Shown here piece after piece: positions 18,470 to 27,732 of a stretch of DNA of 64,000 nucleotides (its first letter is position 1; the number at the start of each line of letters is the position of its first letter). The notes under the pieces are model-generated. The model did no database searches and was not told the origin of the DNA. It saw nothing but the letters and a program-made list of their open reading frames with translations. The translations under genes were made by a program, and so were the position numbers. This stretch comes from Bradyrhizobium sp. 200 (GTDB lineage: Bacteria > Pseudomonadota > Alphaproteobacteria > Rhizobiales > Xanthobacteraceae), in contig NZ_CP064689.1 of NCBI RefSeq assembly GCF_023100945.1, positions 9,406,001-9,470,000 of the forward strand, given 5' to 3'.

Positions 18470-19863
18470 CAGTTGGTCGAGGATCCGCGCCGCCGCTGCT
18501 TTGCCGGCCGCGCCTCCGGCTCCGGGCCCTTCAACGCCCCGATCCGCCGCAACGCCGCTTCCGCAGCGCGCTCGCCGCTTTCCCAGGCACCGTCGATCGT
18601 TCCCCACAGTGTTTCATGGGTCGCCTCGCCGGCGAGATAGATGCAGCCGAACGGTTCGGCCAAAACCTTTCGCGAGGATTGCGCGCCGGGACCGGCCGCC
18701 GACATCGCGCCGAGCGCGAACGGCGCGGCGTCCCAGCGCGTCGCGCTCGATTTCTTCACGGCCGCTGCCGCCTCGCTGCCGAACAGCTTCGTCAGCCATT
18801 CCACCGCGAACGCCACCATGGCCTTCTCGCCCTGTACGGAGAGATCGCGGCCGAACGAGCCGCCAACGTCAATCGTGCAAAGCGAGGAGCCGCCCATATT
18901 GGCTGACATCAGCGCCGTCCTGGTCGAATTGCTCTGCTCGATGACGACGTCGTCGCGCGCCAGCCCCAGCGGGTTGCCCGGCATTTGCAACGCGATCCGG
19001 TCATAGCTGCCGAGACTCAGTTTCGAGGCGGCGTCGAGCGCACGCTTCGGGATGTCAGGCGCGAACTTGATATTGCCGGCGGCCAGCACGTTGGTCGACA
19101 CGGTGACAACAGCGGCACGCGCGGCGATCTTGCCCGCCGGCGTTTCCACGCTGACATCGCGGTTGCTCCAGACGATGCGATTGGCCGGTGTCGACAGCGA
19201 CAGCGGCACCTGCTCGCCGAGCTTTGCGATCAGCGTGCCCAATCCCTGACGACACCCGATCACGGTATTGCGATCCTGCGCGCGGGACTTGTCGCCGACG
19301 GAGACATCTTTCAGGTCCTTGCCCGAGAAGCCGGCACCCAACACGAACTCCGCCGTGCCGGCCCAGTCGCCGAGATCCTTCGGCAGCACGGAGGCGCAGG
19401 AGACGTCGAACCGGCGCGCGGCATCGTCGATGGCGCGGTTGGCGCGCACCAGCGCGGCGAGAAATTCCTCGGTCTCGCCGGCGCGGGCGTTGCGGCGGCC
19501 GATGCGGATCTTCTGGCCCGAGGGCGCGGTCGTGATCTCGAGGCCCGCGGCGCGCGCCAGCTTGATCATCGGATTGGTCTCGGGATTGTGCATCCAGCGC
19601 GCGCCGCGATCGAACGGCACGTCGAAGGTCGAGATGTCGGTTTGGCAGCGGCCGCCGATCTGGCTCGCCGCCTCCACCACGATCACCTTTCGGTTCGCCG
19701 CCATGATCCGCCGCGCCGCAGCAATGCCGGCCGCACCCGCGCCGATCACAACAATGTCGGCTTCGCGCGGCAAGGGGGCTGCTCCCGCGCGCCCCCCGGA
19801 AAACACCGGAGTTGCCGCCAATGCCGCTGACGCCGACAGAAAGTGGCGGCGAGTCATTGTCAT
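18469..19863 (-). CDS. Tat-exported flavin monoamine oxidase family protein
   Basis: A 464-residue FAD-dependent amine oxidase. The N-terminus MTMTRRHFLSASAALAATPV is a twin-arginine signal with the RRHFL motif and an A-rich h-region. The dinucleotide-binding motif DIVVIGAGAAGIAAARRI follows (about residues 35-52), with VVEAASQIGGRCQTD (GG doublet) and near the C-terminus the FAD-pyrophosphate motif CIYLAGEATHETLWGTIDGA. It probably folds with FAD in the cytoplasm and is exported to the periplasm to oxidise amines. The substrate is unknown. Coupled downstream to the PP-loop ATPase gene, an unexpected pairing. Confidence 0.85.
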   Translation of the reverse strand: MTMTRRHFLSASAALAATPVFSGGRAGAAPLPREADIVVIGAGAAGIAAARRIMAANRKVIVVEAASQIGGRCQTDISTFDVPFDRGARWMHNPETNPMIKLARAAGLEITTAPSGQKIRIGRRNARAGETEEFLAALVRANRAIDDAARRFDVSCASVLPKDLGDWAGTAEFVLGAGFSGKDLKDVSVGDKSRAQDRNTVIGCRQGLGTLIAKLGEQVPLSLSTPANRIVWSNRDVSVETPAGKIAARAAVVTVSTNVLAAGNIKFAPDIPKRALDAASKLSLGSYDRIALQMPGNPLGLARDDVVIEQSNSTRTALMSANMGGSSLCTIDVGGSFGRDLSVQGEKAMVAFAVEWLTKLFGSEAAAAVKKSSATRWDAAPFALGAMSAAGPGAQSSRKVLAEPFGCIYLAGEATHETLWGTIDGAWESGERAAEAALRRIGALKGPEPEARPAKQRRRGSSTN

Positions 19864-20052
19864 GTCATGGTTTCCGGGCCTTGAAGGAAAAGAGAACAGC
19901 TAGCGAACTGTGCAGCATCTCACGTTACGCAGCAACACTCATGGTAAATCAATCATGATTGATCCGTTTGACGCATGAACTAAATTGAAACCGCTTGCGA
20001 CCATGCTAAGGGAACAAAAAAGGCGGACGAAAATCCGCTCCGGGGGAATTTC

Positions 20053-21060
20053 ATGGGCGTAATGCTCGATACCATCGGCCAGTTGATCGCGGGCTACCTG
20101 CAGAAGGAAGTCCCGGGCTACGAGCCGTTCACCCCCAGCGATCCCGAGCATCTGCGCGGCGTCATCGAGCCCGGCGACGTGCTGCTGGTCGAAGGCAACA
20201 ACCGCATCTCCGGCATCATCAAATACCTGACACAATCCACCTGGTCGCATGGCGCGCTCTACGTCGGCCCGGTTGACGGCGCGTACGAACCCGACGGCGA
20301 GCCGCATGTGCTGATCGAGGCCAATATCGGCGAAGGCGTGACCTCGGCGCCGCTGTCGAAATATTATCCCTATCACACCCGGCTCTGCCGCCCGATCGGC
20401 CTGTCCTATGAGGACCGCACCACGGTGTGCCGCTACGCCATCAACCGGATCGGCTTCGGCTACGACACCAAGAACATCGTCGACCTGATGCGCTACCTGA
20501 TCCCGCTGCCGGTGCCGCAGCGCTGGCGGCGGCGCATGATCGCGTTCGGCTCCGGCGATCCCACAAAAATCATCTGCTCGGCGCTGATCGCGCAGGCGTT
20601 CGACGCCGTGCGCTACCCGATCCTGCCCAAGATCACCCGCGCCGCCTCGCGCAAGGCCCGGCGCGAGATCCTGCATATCCGCGATTCCTCGCTCTACATG
20701 CCGCGCGATTTCGACATCTCGCCCTATTTCGAAATCGTCAAACCCACCATCGTGCACGGCTTCGACTACACGGCCCTGCACTGGGCCGACAAGCAGAAGC
20801 CGCTCGCGGAGGTAGCGGGCGAATTCAGTGTGTTTCCAGAGGTCAAGTCGCCGCCGCTTGTTCCTGAAGAGATTGACCAAGAGGCGCCGCTTCCGGCTGA
20901 GAAAGTGACAATTGAGGAAGCGACAATTGAAGAGGTGACTTGCGAAACGACGATCATCGAACGCGTCACCGTGTCGGAACATTATCTTGCCGTCGAATAC
21001 GTCCCGGTCCGCGCGCCAGAGCGGCGCATGAAGCCCCGCGCGCCAGAGCCGGTGGCCTGA
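20053..21060 (+). CDS. YiiX/YebB-like NlpC/P60-superfamily cysteine hydrolase
   Basis: A 335-residue protein. After a short N-terminal region, GDVLLVEGNNRISGIIKYLTQ and WSHGALYVG give the circularly permuted NlpC/P60 histidine site (about residues 60-80). The likely catalytic cysteine lies in IICSALIAQAF (about residues 175-185). Such enzymes cleave amide or acyl links in cell-wall or lipid substrates. The last 70 residues are acidic and repetitive (EEATIEEVTCETTIIERVT), a probable disordered tail. There is no obvious signal peptide. GGGGGAA precedes the ATG. Confidence 0.75.
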   Translation: MGVMLDTIGQLIAGYLQKEVPGYEPFTPSDPEHLRGVIEPGDVLLVEGNNRISGIIKYLTQSTWSHGALYVGPVDGAYEPDGEPHVLIEANIGEGVTSAPLSKYYPYHTRLCRPIGLSYEDRTTVCRYAINRIGFGYDTKNIVDLMRYLIPLPVPQRWRRRMIAFGSGDPTKIICSALIAQAFDAVRYPILPKITRAASRKARREILHIRDSSLYMPRDFDISPYFEIVKPTIVHGFDYTALHWADKQKPLAEVAGEFSVFPEVKSPPLVPEEIDQEAPLPAEKVTIEEATIEEVTCETTIIERVTVSEHYLAVEYVPVRAPERRMKPRAPEPVA

Positions 21061-21185
21061 ATACCTGGCGTGGCTGACGGCGACGCCTCACCCCGCATAA
21101 TAACTGCTACAATCGGCGCGCGACCGCATCAGTTCGATTTAACCCGGCGAGCTCGCTGGCAAGCCCCCGGTATGGCGCTACAATA

Positions 21186-21198
21186 AGCATATAATGCT
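21186..21198. promoter_or_regulatory. Palindrome with embedded -10 box upstream of nikR
   Basis: AGCAT-ATA-ATGCT is a perfect 13-bp palindrome that contains TATAAT (21190-21195), 24 bases before the nikR ATG. It could combine the nikR promoter -10 element and an operator. No convincing -35 hexamer is visible, and the E. coli NikR operator spacing is not matched. Confidence 0.4.
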
Positions 21199-21221
21199 GC
21201 AGGGCTAAGACGGGACTTTCC

Positions 21222-21668
21222 ATGCAACGGATCACCATCACCATCGAAGACGAACTGCTCGACGAGATCGATGCGGCGGCGGAAGCCCGCGGCTACCAGA
21301 ACCGTTCCGAGATCATCCGCGATCTCGCCCGCGCCGGGCTGCAGCAGGGCGCCGAGGACGCCGTCCCTTCAGGCCAATGCGTCGCAGCTCTGGTCTATGT
21401 CTACGATCACGCCGCACGCGATCTGTCGAAACGGCTGGTGCAGAATTTTCACGGCCACCACGATCTGTCGCTGGCGACGCTGCATGTCCATCTCGACGAT
21501 GACAGTTGCATGGAGGTGACGGCATTGAAGGGCCAAAGCGGCGAGGTCCGGCACTTTGCCGATCACATCATTGCCGAGCGCGGCGTGCGCTACGGCCGCG
21601 TGGTGATGATCCCGACGGCATCCGACAAAAAACCGAAGGCGCGCAAGCACGGCCATCATCGCGACTAG
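21222..21668 (+). CDS. nikR: Nickel-responsive regulator NikR
   Basis: A 148-residue transcription factor. The N-terminal ribbon-helix-helix (MQRITITIEDELLDEIDAAA, then RSEIIRDLARAGL) binds DNA. The C-terminal ACT-like domain carries the high-affinity nickel ligands in HHDLSLATLHVHLDDDSC: His, His-x-His and Cys as in E. coli NikR. The basic C-terminal tail KKPKARKHGHHRD is His-rich. In E. coli it represses the nik uptake operon when nickel is sufficient. No nickel transporter lies next to it, so its targets are elsewhere. It converges with csoR across a palindromic repeat. Confidence 0.92.
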   Translation: MQRITITIEDELLDEIDAAAEARGYQNRSEIIRDLARAGLQQGAEDAVPSGQCVAALVYVYDHAARDLSKRLVQNFHGHHDLSLATLHVHLDDDSCMEVTALKGQSGEVRHFADHIIAERGVRYGRVVMIPTASDKKPKARKHGHHRD

Positions 21669-21670
21669 CG

Positions 21671-21751
21671 CGTAGCCCGGATGGAGCGAAGCGCAATCCG
21701 GGTAACTCGGGCCGCCGGCCCCGGATTTCGCTTCGCTCCATCCGGGCTACG
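21671..21751. repeat. Dispersed palindromic repeat (second 'GTAGCCCGGATGGAGCG' copy)
   Basis: CGTAGCCCGGATGGAGCGAAG and CTTCGCTCCATCCGGGCTACG form near-perfect inverted arms. It lies between the convergent nikR and csoR genes, where a bidirectional hairpin could help stop transcription. Confidence 0.9.
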
Positions 21752-21759
21752 AATCCGCG

Positions 21760-22035
21760 CTACCTGTCGGAGCGGCCGATGACGGCCATCAGCTCCGCGA
21801 TCTTCTCGCGCTGATCGGCCTTGTTGCCGCTGGTGATCGCATGTTCGACGCAATGCGAGACGTGATCCCGCAAGACCTCTTCCTCGACACGGCGAAGCGC
21901 GGCCCGCACGGCCGAGATCTGCGTGACGATGTCGATGCAGTAACGATCCTCATCGACCATTTTGGACAGGCCGCGGACCTGGCCCTCGATCCGGCTGAGA
22001 CGCTTCTGACAGGATGCCTTGATGTCTTTTCGCAT
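21760..22035 (-). CDS. csoR: Copper-sensing transcriptional repressor CsoR
   Basis: A 91-residue all-helical CsoR/RcnR/FrmR-family repressor. The Cu(I) ligand set is readable as Cys33 (in DRYCIDIV), His58 and Cys62 (in [10 protein letters not shown]), with the exact 25- and 4-residue spacing of Mycobacterium CsoR Cys36/His61/Cys65; Tyr32 is also conserved. It releases its operator when loaded with Cu(I). It is divergent from the copper ATPase gene, with an operator-like inverted repeat in the 50-base gap. RcnR or FrmR identity is less likely because of this ligand pattern and neighbour. Confidence 0.9.
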   Translation of the reverse strand: MRKDIKASCQKRLSRIEGQVRGLSKMVDEDRYCIDIVTQISAVRAALRRVEEEVLRDHVSHCVEHAITSGNKADQREKIAELMAVIGRSDR

Positions 22036-22041
22036 GCGGCC

Positions 22042-22064
22042 TATATACCCCTACAGGGTATAGG
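22042..22064. promoter_or_regulatory. CsoR-type copper operator between csoR and the copper ATPase gene
   Basis: TATACCC (22044-22050), five-base spacer CTACA and GGGTATA (22056-22062) form a perfect inverted repeat matching the TACCC...GGGTA form of CsoR-family operators. It is 7 bases from the csoR start and about 22 from the ATPase start, so it could control both. Confidence 0.8.
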
Positions 22065-22085
22065 TTTCAAGTGCCGGAGCGGATG

Positions 22086-24497
22086 ATGAACAACAATGAA
22101 AACGCCGACCGAAACGGCGCGACGAAGAAGGGTGCGTGCTGCGGCGGCCATGGCCACACTGGCCACGACCACGCCAGCCTTAGCCATCACGATCACGCCC
22201 ACAATGCATCGACCGTGCGTGACCCCGTCTGCGGCATGACCGTGAACCCCGCGACCAGCAAGCACCGCTTCGATTACCGCGGCGAGACCTTCCATTTCTG
22301 CTCGGCCGGCTGCCGCACCAAATTCGCCGCCGACCCCGTCGCCTATCTTGAAAAGGACAGCAGGCCGAAGGCCGCGGTGCCGGAAGGCGCGATCTACACC
22401 TGCCCGATGCATCCCGAGATCCGCCAGGTCGGCCCCGGAAGCTGCCCGATCTGCGGCATGGCGCTGGAGCCGGAGGTCGCGAGCCTCGATGCGTCGCCCA
22501 ATCCGGAACTCGCCGATATGACGCGCCGGTTCTGGATAGGCCTCGTGCTCGCGCTGCCGGCCGTCGTCCTCGAAATGGGCGGCCATCTCGTCGGCGGCCA
22601 CGGCTGGGTCGACCCGACGCTGTCGAACTGGATCCAGTTCGCGTTCGCCACACCCGTGGTGCTCTGGGCCGGCTGGCCGTTCTTCGTGCGCGGCTGGCAA
22701 TCGCTCGTCACGCGCCATCTCAACATGTTCACGCTGATCGCTGTCGGCACCGGCGTGGCCTATGTCTACAGCGTCGTCGGCACGCTCGCGCCCGGAATCT
22801 TTCCGGCCACCTTCCGCGGCCATGGCGGCGCGGTTGCCGTCTATTTCGAATCCGCGGCCGTCATCACCGTGCTCGTGCTGCTCGGTCAGGTGCTCGAACT
22901 TCGCGCACGCGAAGCGACATCCGGCGCAATCAAGGCGCTGCTCCAGCTCGCGCCGAAAACCGCCCGCCGCATCGGCGACGATGGCGCCGATCATGAGGTG
23001 GAGATCGACACGCTGACGGTCGGCGATCATCTGCGCGTGCGGCCGGGCGAAAAGGTGCCAGTGGACGGCACCATCCTCGAAGGCCGTTCTTCGCTCGATG
23101 AATCGCTGGTGACCGGCGAATCCATGCCTGTGACCAAGGAGCCCGGCAGCAAGGTGATCGCAGGCACGCTCAACCAGTCCGGCGGCTTCATCATGCGCGC
23201 CGACAAAGTCGGGCGCGACACGCTGCTGTCCCAGATCGTGCAGATGGTGGCGGATGCCCAACGCTCGCGGGCGCCGATCCAGCGGCTGGCCGATCAGGTC
23301 TCCGGCTGGTTCGTGCCCATCGTTATCGCCGTGGCGCTGATCGCGTTCGGCGCCTGGGCCTGGTTCGGGCCCGAGCCGCGCATGGCGTTCGGCCTGGTGG
23401 CCGCCGTCAGCGTGCTCATCATCGCCTGCCCCTGTGCACTCGGCCTCGCCACGCCGATGTCGATCATGGTCGGCGTCGGGCGCGGCGCGCAGACCGGCGT
23501 GCTGATCAAGAACGCCGAAGCGCTGGAACGCATGGAGAAGGTCGACACGCTGGTGGTCGACAAGACGGGAACGCTGACCGAGGGCAAGCCGAAGGTAGTC
23601 GCCATCGTGCCGGCAGACGGATTTGACGAGAGCGATATTCTGCGGCTGGCCGCGAGCGTCGAGCGCGCCAGCGAACATCCGTTGGCCGACGCCATCGTGC
23701 GAGCGGCCAGAGAGCGCAATCTCGATCTCGGCAAGGTGGACGAATTCGATTCGCCCACCGGCAAGGGCGCCACCGGCAAGGTCGACGGCAAGACGATCGT
23801 TCTCGGCAATGCAAACTTCCTGCAGTCGCTCGGCATCGGCGCCCGGTCATTGAATGATCAGGGCGAGCGTCTGCGCGGCGACGGCGCGACCGTGATCAAC
23901 ATGGCCGTCGACGGCAGGCTGGCGGGATTGTTCGCCATCGCCGACCCGGTGAAGGCGTCGACGCCGGATGCGCTCAAGGCCCTGGCGGCTGATGGCATCA
24001 AGGTCATCATGCTGACCGGCGACAACAAGACGACGGCAAATGCCGTCGCGCGGAGCCTTGGCATCGCCGATGTCGAGGCAGAAGTGCTGCCCGACCAGAA
24101 GAGCGCTGTCGTGGCCAAGTTGCAGAAAGCCGGAAAGATCGTCGCGATGGCCGGTGATGGCGTCAACGACGCGCCGGCGCTTGCCGCCGCCGAAGTCGGC
24201 ATCGCCATGGGCACCGGCACGGATGTTGCGATGGAGAGCGCGGGAGTCACGCTGTTGAAGGGCGATCTCGGCGGCATCGTCCGCGCCCGCCGGCTGTCAC
24301 AGGCGACCATGAGCAACATCCGGCAGAACCTGTTCTTCGCCTTCATCTACAATGCCGCCGGCATCCCGATCGCCGCAGGCATTCTCTATCCCGCTTTCGG
24401 TCTGTTGCTGTCGCCAATCATCGCCGCCGCGGCGATGGCGCTGTCGTCAGTCAGCGTCGTCGGCAATGCGTTACGGCTACGGATGACGCGGCTGTAA
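22086..24497 (+). CDS. copA: Copper-translocating P1B-type ATPase
   Basis: An 803-residue inner-membrane ATPase that exports Cu(I). The start at 22086 is preferred because GGAG lies six bases upstream. It has a His/Cys-rich N-terminus ([20 protein letters not shown]), then a YHS/TRASH domain ([12 protein letters not shown]), then a heavy-metal-binding domain (YTCPMHPE...[10 protein letters not shown]). Eight membrane helices and the P1B core follow: phosphatase motif TGES, ion motif CPC in [13 protein letters not shown], phosphorylation motif [10 protein letters not shown], the SEHPLA histidine and hinge [10 protein letters not shown]. There is no N-terminal ferredoxin-like HMA domain; the YHS and HMBD domains replace it. 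Regulated by the divergent csoR. Confidence 0.93.
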   Translation: MNNNENADRNGATKKGACCGGHGHTGHDHASLSHHDHAHNASTVRDPVCGMTVNPATSKHRFDYRGETFHFCSAGCRTKFAADPVAYLEKDSRPKAAVPEGAIYTCPMHPEIRQVGPGSCPICGMALEPEVASLDASPNPELADMTRRFWIGLVLALPAVVLEMGGHLVGGHGWVDPTLSNWIQFAFATPVVLWAGWPFFVRGWQSLVTRHLNMFTLIAVGTGVAYVYSVVGTLAPGIFPATFRGHGGAVAVYFESAAVITVLVLLGQVLELRAREATSGAIKALLQLAPKTARRIGDDGADHEVEIDTLTVGDHLRVRPGEKVPVDGTILEGRSSLDESLVTGESMPVTKEPGSKVIAGTLNQSGGFIMRADKVGRDTLLSQIVQMVADAQRSRAPIQRLADQVSGWFVPIVIAVALIAFGAWAWFGPEPRMAFGLVAAVSVLIIACPCALGLATPMSIMVGVGRGAQTGVLIKNAEALERMEKVDTLVVDKTGTLTEGKPKVVAIVPADGFDESDILRLAASVERASEHPLADAIVRAARERNLDLGKVDEFDSPTGKGATGKVDGKTIVLGNANFLQSLGIGARSLNDQGERLRGDGATVINMAVDGRLAGLFAIADPVKASTPDALKALAADGIKVIMLTGDNKTTANAVARSLGIADVEAEVLPDQKSAVVAKLQKAGKIVAMAGDGVNDAPALAAAEVGIAMGTGTDVAMESAGVTLLKGDLGGIVRARRLSQATMSNIRQNLFFAFIYNAAGIPIAAGILYPAFGLLLSPIIAAAAMALSSVSVVGNALRLRMTRL

Positions 24498-24499
24498 GT

Positions 24500-25447
24500 T
24501 CAAGCCGCCCTTGCCGCCGTCCCGCGCGGCAACCCGGCGCGCGCCAAGCCGCCATACAGTGCCTCGCCGGGCATTTCCGATTTCAATATCGAGCGTACCG
24601 CGACCAGTTTCTCAATATCGATGCCCGTCTTGAATCCCTTGCTCTCGCACAGGAACGCAAGATCTTCGAACACGACATTGCCGGTCGCGCCCGGCGCGAA
24701 CGGGCAGCCGCCGAGGCCACCGAGCGATCCGTCCAGCACGCGCGCGCCGGCATCGAGCGCGGCGGAGGCGTTCGCGATGCCCATACCTCTTGTATCATGC
24801 AGGTGAATGCAGATCGGTTTTGCACCCGCAATCTTCACCGCCGCTGCGGTCAGTTCGCCGACCTGCTTCGGCCCGGCATAACCGACCGTATCGGCAATCG
24901 CGACCATGTCGACGCCAGCCTCGAACAGTTTTTCCGTCAGCCGCAGCACTTCCTTCGGATCGACCGGCCCCACGATCGAGCAGCCCAGCGCCATCGAGAT
25001 CGCCGAGTTCACCACCGGCTTGTGCGCGCTGGCGTCGCGCAGCTCGCAGAGCCGCCTGACATTAGCGATGGCCGACTCGCGAGAGCGGTTGGCATTGGCT
25101 TGGCTGTGCTCCTCGGTTGCCGAAACCACCGTCGCCACCTCGGCAACGCCGGACGCCAGCGCCTCGTTTGCGCCGCGCTCATTCAGCGTCAGCGCAATGC
25201 CGCAGGCGCCCGGCAACGACGCCACGGTCGCGATGATATCGCGCACGTCGGCGAACTGCGGGAACGTCTTTGCCGGCAGGAACGAGCCGACCTCGAAGTG
25301 GCGCACGCCCGCGGCATATTCGTCGCGGATCCAGCGCTGCTTCGCTTCGGTCGACGGAAATGTCTTCACGAGCTGCAGGCCGTCGCGCAGGCCCACCTCG
25401 CGCAGGATGATCTTGTTGTCGGGATAGAGTTCCTGGACGCGGGTCAT
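24500..25447 (-). CDS. Hydroxymethylglutaryl-CoA lyase (HMGL family)
   Basis: A 315-residue TIM-barrel lyase. The N-terminal REVGLRDGLQ motif provides catalytic arginine and metal-binding aspartate. CIHLHDTRGMG carries metal-binding His-x-His, and the signature GGLGGCPFAPGATGNV contains the active-site cysteine. It splits 3-hydroxy-3-methylglutaryl-CoA into acetoacetate and acetyl-CoA in leucine breakdown, though close relatives act on citramalyl-CoA or longer branched 3-hydroxydicarboxyl-CoAs. The CaiB-type CoA-transferase gene ends 7 bases upstream in the same direction. That suggests the pair first activates a dicarboxylic acid, then cleaves it. Confidence 0.87.
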   Translation of the reverse strand: MTRVQELYPDNKIILREVGLRDGLQLVKTFPSTEAKQRWIRDEYAAGVRHFEVGSFLPAKTFPQFADVRDIIATVASLPGACGIALTLNERGANEALASGVAEVATVVSATEEHSQANANRSRESAIANVRRLCELRDASAHKPVVNSAISMALGCSIVGPVDPKEVLRLTEKLFEAGVDMVAIADTVGYAGPKQVGELTAAAVKIAGAKPICIHLHDTRGMGIANASAALDAGARVLDGSLGGLGGCPFAPGATGNVVFEDLAFLCESKGFKTGIDIEKLVAVRSILKSEMPGEALYGGLARAGLPRGTAARAA

Positions 25448-25454
25448 GGCAGCC

Positions 25455-26624
25455 TCATGCGGCGTTGTTTTTGGAAGACGGGCTTTGCTTGTCGAGTTCA
25501 GCGCGGACGGACACGGTATCGGCGCCCAGCACCGGCACCTTCAGCCCTTCGCCGATATTGCCGCCGTTCCACTCCACCGGCAACGCCGGAACGCGGAACG
25601 GCGCGCCATCGGCGTTAAAATTCTGCACCAGCCCGCCGGGGCGCAGCACGTGCGGATCCCCGAGCAGGTCCTCGGGACGGTTGATCGGCGAATAGGCGAT
25701 GTTCAGCGCATCGAGCCTCGCAGACAGATCGGCGATCTTCCAGCCCTTGATCACCTCGGCGACACGCGGAATGATTCTCCCGCGCGCCAGAATCCGGTCC
25801 GTGGTGTTGCGCAAGGTCGGATCGTCGGCAAATTCCTGCAGGGCGAACTCCCGGCAAAAGCTCCACCAATGGCCCTCGGTGACGACGCCGATGAAGATGC
25901 GCTCGCCATCCGCAGTATCGAATACGTCGTAGATCGGCCAGGCATGCTCACGCTCCGGCATCGAGCGCGGCTTTCTGCCGGTCATCTCATACTCGACCAT
26001 GTGCTGGGCAACCAGGAACAGGCAGTTCTCGAACAGCCCGATACGGATCTTGGCGCCGTCCTTCTTGCCGCCCCGCTTCTCGTAGAGCGCGGCAAGGATC
26101 GCAATCGCGCCGAACATGCCGCCCATGATGTCGTTGGCGGAGGAGCCGACGCGTTGCGGCTTGTCGCGTGTCCCGGTCATGGCGGCGAGCCCGGACATCA
26201 TCTGCACGACCTCATCCAGCGCCGGCCGATGCTCGTAAGGACCGGAGAGAAAGCCCTTGTGACCGGCGACGATCAGATGCGGGTGTCTGCGGCGCAACTC
26301 CTTAGTGCCAAGCCCCTGTTTCTCGAGCTGGCCGTCGCGAAAATTTTCCACGAACACGTCGGCGCTTTCGAGCAGCCGATGCAGGATTTCGCGATCCTCG
26401 CCATGCGCGAAATCGAGCACGACGCTGCGTTTGCCCCGGTTGAACAGCGGAAAGAACGAGGTTCCCATGCCGCCAAGCGAGCGGGTCTTGTCGCCCACCG
26501 GCGGCTCGACCTTGATGACCTCCGCGCCCAACTGCGCGAGGATCATGCCGCAGGTCGGGCCCATCACCATATGGGTCATCTCGACGACCCTCACGCCGTC
26601 AAGCGGCAGTCCCGTTCCGGTCAT
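25455..26624 (-). CDS. CaiB/BaiF-family (class III) CoA-transferase
   Basis: A 389-residue class III CoA-transferase. The N-terminal GVRVVEMTHMVMGPTCGMIL, LGAEVIKVEPPVGDKTRSLG and the conserved catalytic Asp in the ENFRDGQLEKQGLG / NDIMGGMFG region are the family pattern. These enzymes move CoA from one acyl-CoA to a free acid. The human relative SUGCT uses succinyl-CoA with glutarate or hydroxymethylglutarate. The adjacent lyase gene makes a hydroxymethylglutarate- or citramalate-like substrate plausible. That assignment is inference. Confidence 0.85.
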   Translation of the reverse strand: MTGTGLPLDGVRVVEMTHMVMGPTCGMILAQLGAEVIKVEPPVGDKTRSLGGMGTSFFPLFNRGKRSVVLDFAHGEDREILHRLLESADVFVENFRDGQLEKQGLGTKELRRRHPHLIVAGHKGFLSGPYEHRPALDEVVQMMSGLAAMTGTRDKPQRVGSSANDIMGGMFGAIAILAALYEKRGGKKDGAKIRIGLFENCLFLVAQHMVEYEMTGRKPRSMPEREHAWPIYDVFDTADGERIFIGVVTEGHWWSFCREFALQEFADDPTLRNTTDRILARGRIIPRVAEVIKGWKIADLSARLDALNIAYSPINRPEDLLGDPHVLRPGGLVQNFNADGAPFRVPALPVEWNGGNIGEGLKVPVLGADTVSVRAELDKQSPSSKNNAA

Positions 26625-26822
26625 CGCATGTCTCCCGCAGCAGCCGTCTTTTGACGCTCAACCTAGGCCTTCGGCGGCCCTTGGGAAGGCACATTCTGTC
26701 AGACGCTGCATTCGCTGCCGCATAACGCCGGCGGCGCCCCACCACCGGGCTGGACCGGCACTTGCCGAAGCCCCCGCGCATATCTACCTCTCGCGAGGGT
26801 TTTCACGAGAGGTTGAACTGCC

Positions 26823-27575
26823 ATGTTGGACGCCGCCGTCAAGGCGATTTCGCAGATCCTGTCGCCGCCGATGCGCACCATCCTGTGGCGCTCGATCGGC
26901 TTGGCGCTGGTGCTGATCACGGTGCTGGCAATCGGATTGCAGCGGCTTTTGAGCTGGTTTGCCGAGTATGGCGAAGTCTGGGCCGAGGCGATGCTGGGGC
27001 CGGGCTTCCACACGACGCTCAATGTACTGTCATGGATCATCTCGATCGCGGCCGGGCTTGGCGTCGTGCTCGGCGGCATTTTCCTGATGCCGGCGGTCAC
27101 CTCGCTGATCGCGAGCGTGTTCGTCGACGACGTCGCCGAGCATGTCGAGCGCGAGCATTATCCGGCGGAGCGCCCCGGCGACCCGCTGCCGCTCGGCGTC
27201 GCGATCCCCGAGGGCATCAAGACGGCACTCTTGACCATTTTGGTCTATTTGATCGCACTGCCCTTCGTGCTGTTTGCGGGCGCGGGCTTTCTGATCTTCT
27301 TCATCGCCACCGCCTGGCTGTTGGGGCGTGAATATTTCGAACTCGCGGCGATGCGTTTCCGCTCGCCCGCCGAGGCCAAGGCGATGCGCAAGGACAATGC
27401 CGCGACGGTCTTCACCGCGGGCCTGTTCATCGCCGCCTTCGTCTCGATCCCGATCATCAACCTGGCGACGCCGCTGTTCGGCATGGCCTTCATGGTCCAC
27501 ATGCATAAGCGCCTCTCCGGTCCGCGGCCCGAACTGATCGAGCCGGCGCGGAAGACGGGCATGCCGGTGGTGTGA
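26823..27575 (+). CDS. CysZ/EI24-like membrane protein
   Basis: A 250-residue membrane protein with about four to five hydrophobic segments (about 22-42, 68-92, 135-160 and 195-220). The GIKTALLTILVYLIALPFVLF and TAWLLGREYFELAAMRF stretches are typical of the EI24 domain (CysZ sulfate permease family). In E. coli CysZ is a sulfate channel for cysteine synthesis. No sulfur-assimilation gene is adjacent here, so the substrate is not certain. It is followed by a dispersed repeat. Confidence 0.78.
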   Translation: MLDAAVKAISQILSPPMRTILWRSIGLALVLITVLAIGLQRLLSWFAEYGEVWAEAMLGPGFHTTLNVLSWIISIAAGLGVVLGGIFLMPAVTSLIASVFVDDVAEHVEREHYPAERPGDPLPLGVAIPEGIKTALLTILVYLIALPFVLFAGAGFLIFFIATAWLLGREYFELAAMRFRSPAEAKAMRKDNAATVFTAGLFIAAFVSIPIINLATPLFGMAFMVHMHKRLSGPRPELIEPARKTGMPVV

Positions 27576-27585
27576 AGATGAATCC

Positions 27586-27702
27586 GTCATGCCCGGGCAG
27601 AAGCGCGAAGCGCGTCTTCGCGCTAGACGTCCCGGGCATCCACGTCTTAACGGTCTGGCGGCATGAAAGACGTGGATGGCCGGGACAAGCCCAGCCATGA
27701 CG
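27586..27702. repeat. Dispersed palindromic repeat (second copy of the 13151 family)
   Basis: GTCATGCCCGGGCAGAAGCG and GCGCTAGACGTCCCGGGCATCCACGTC occur at the left and AAAGACGTGGATGGCCGGGAC plus AGCCATGACG at the right. It separates the convergent CysZ-like and nth genes. Confidence 0.85.
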
Positions 27703-27732
27703 AAGAAAGTGGAGCTCGTCGGAATTAAGAAT

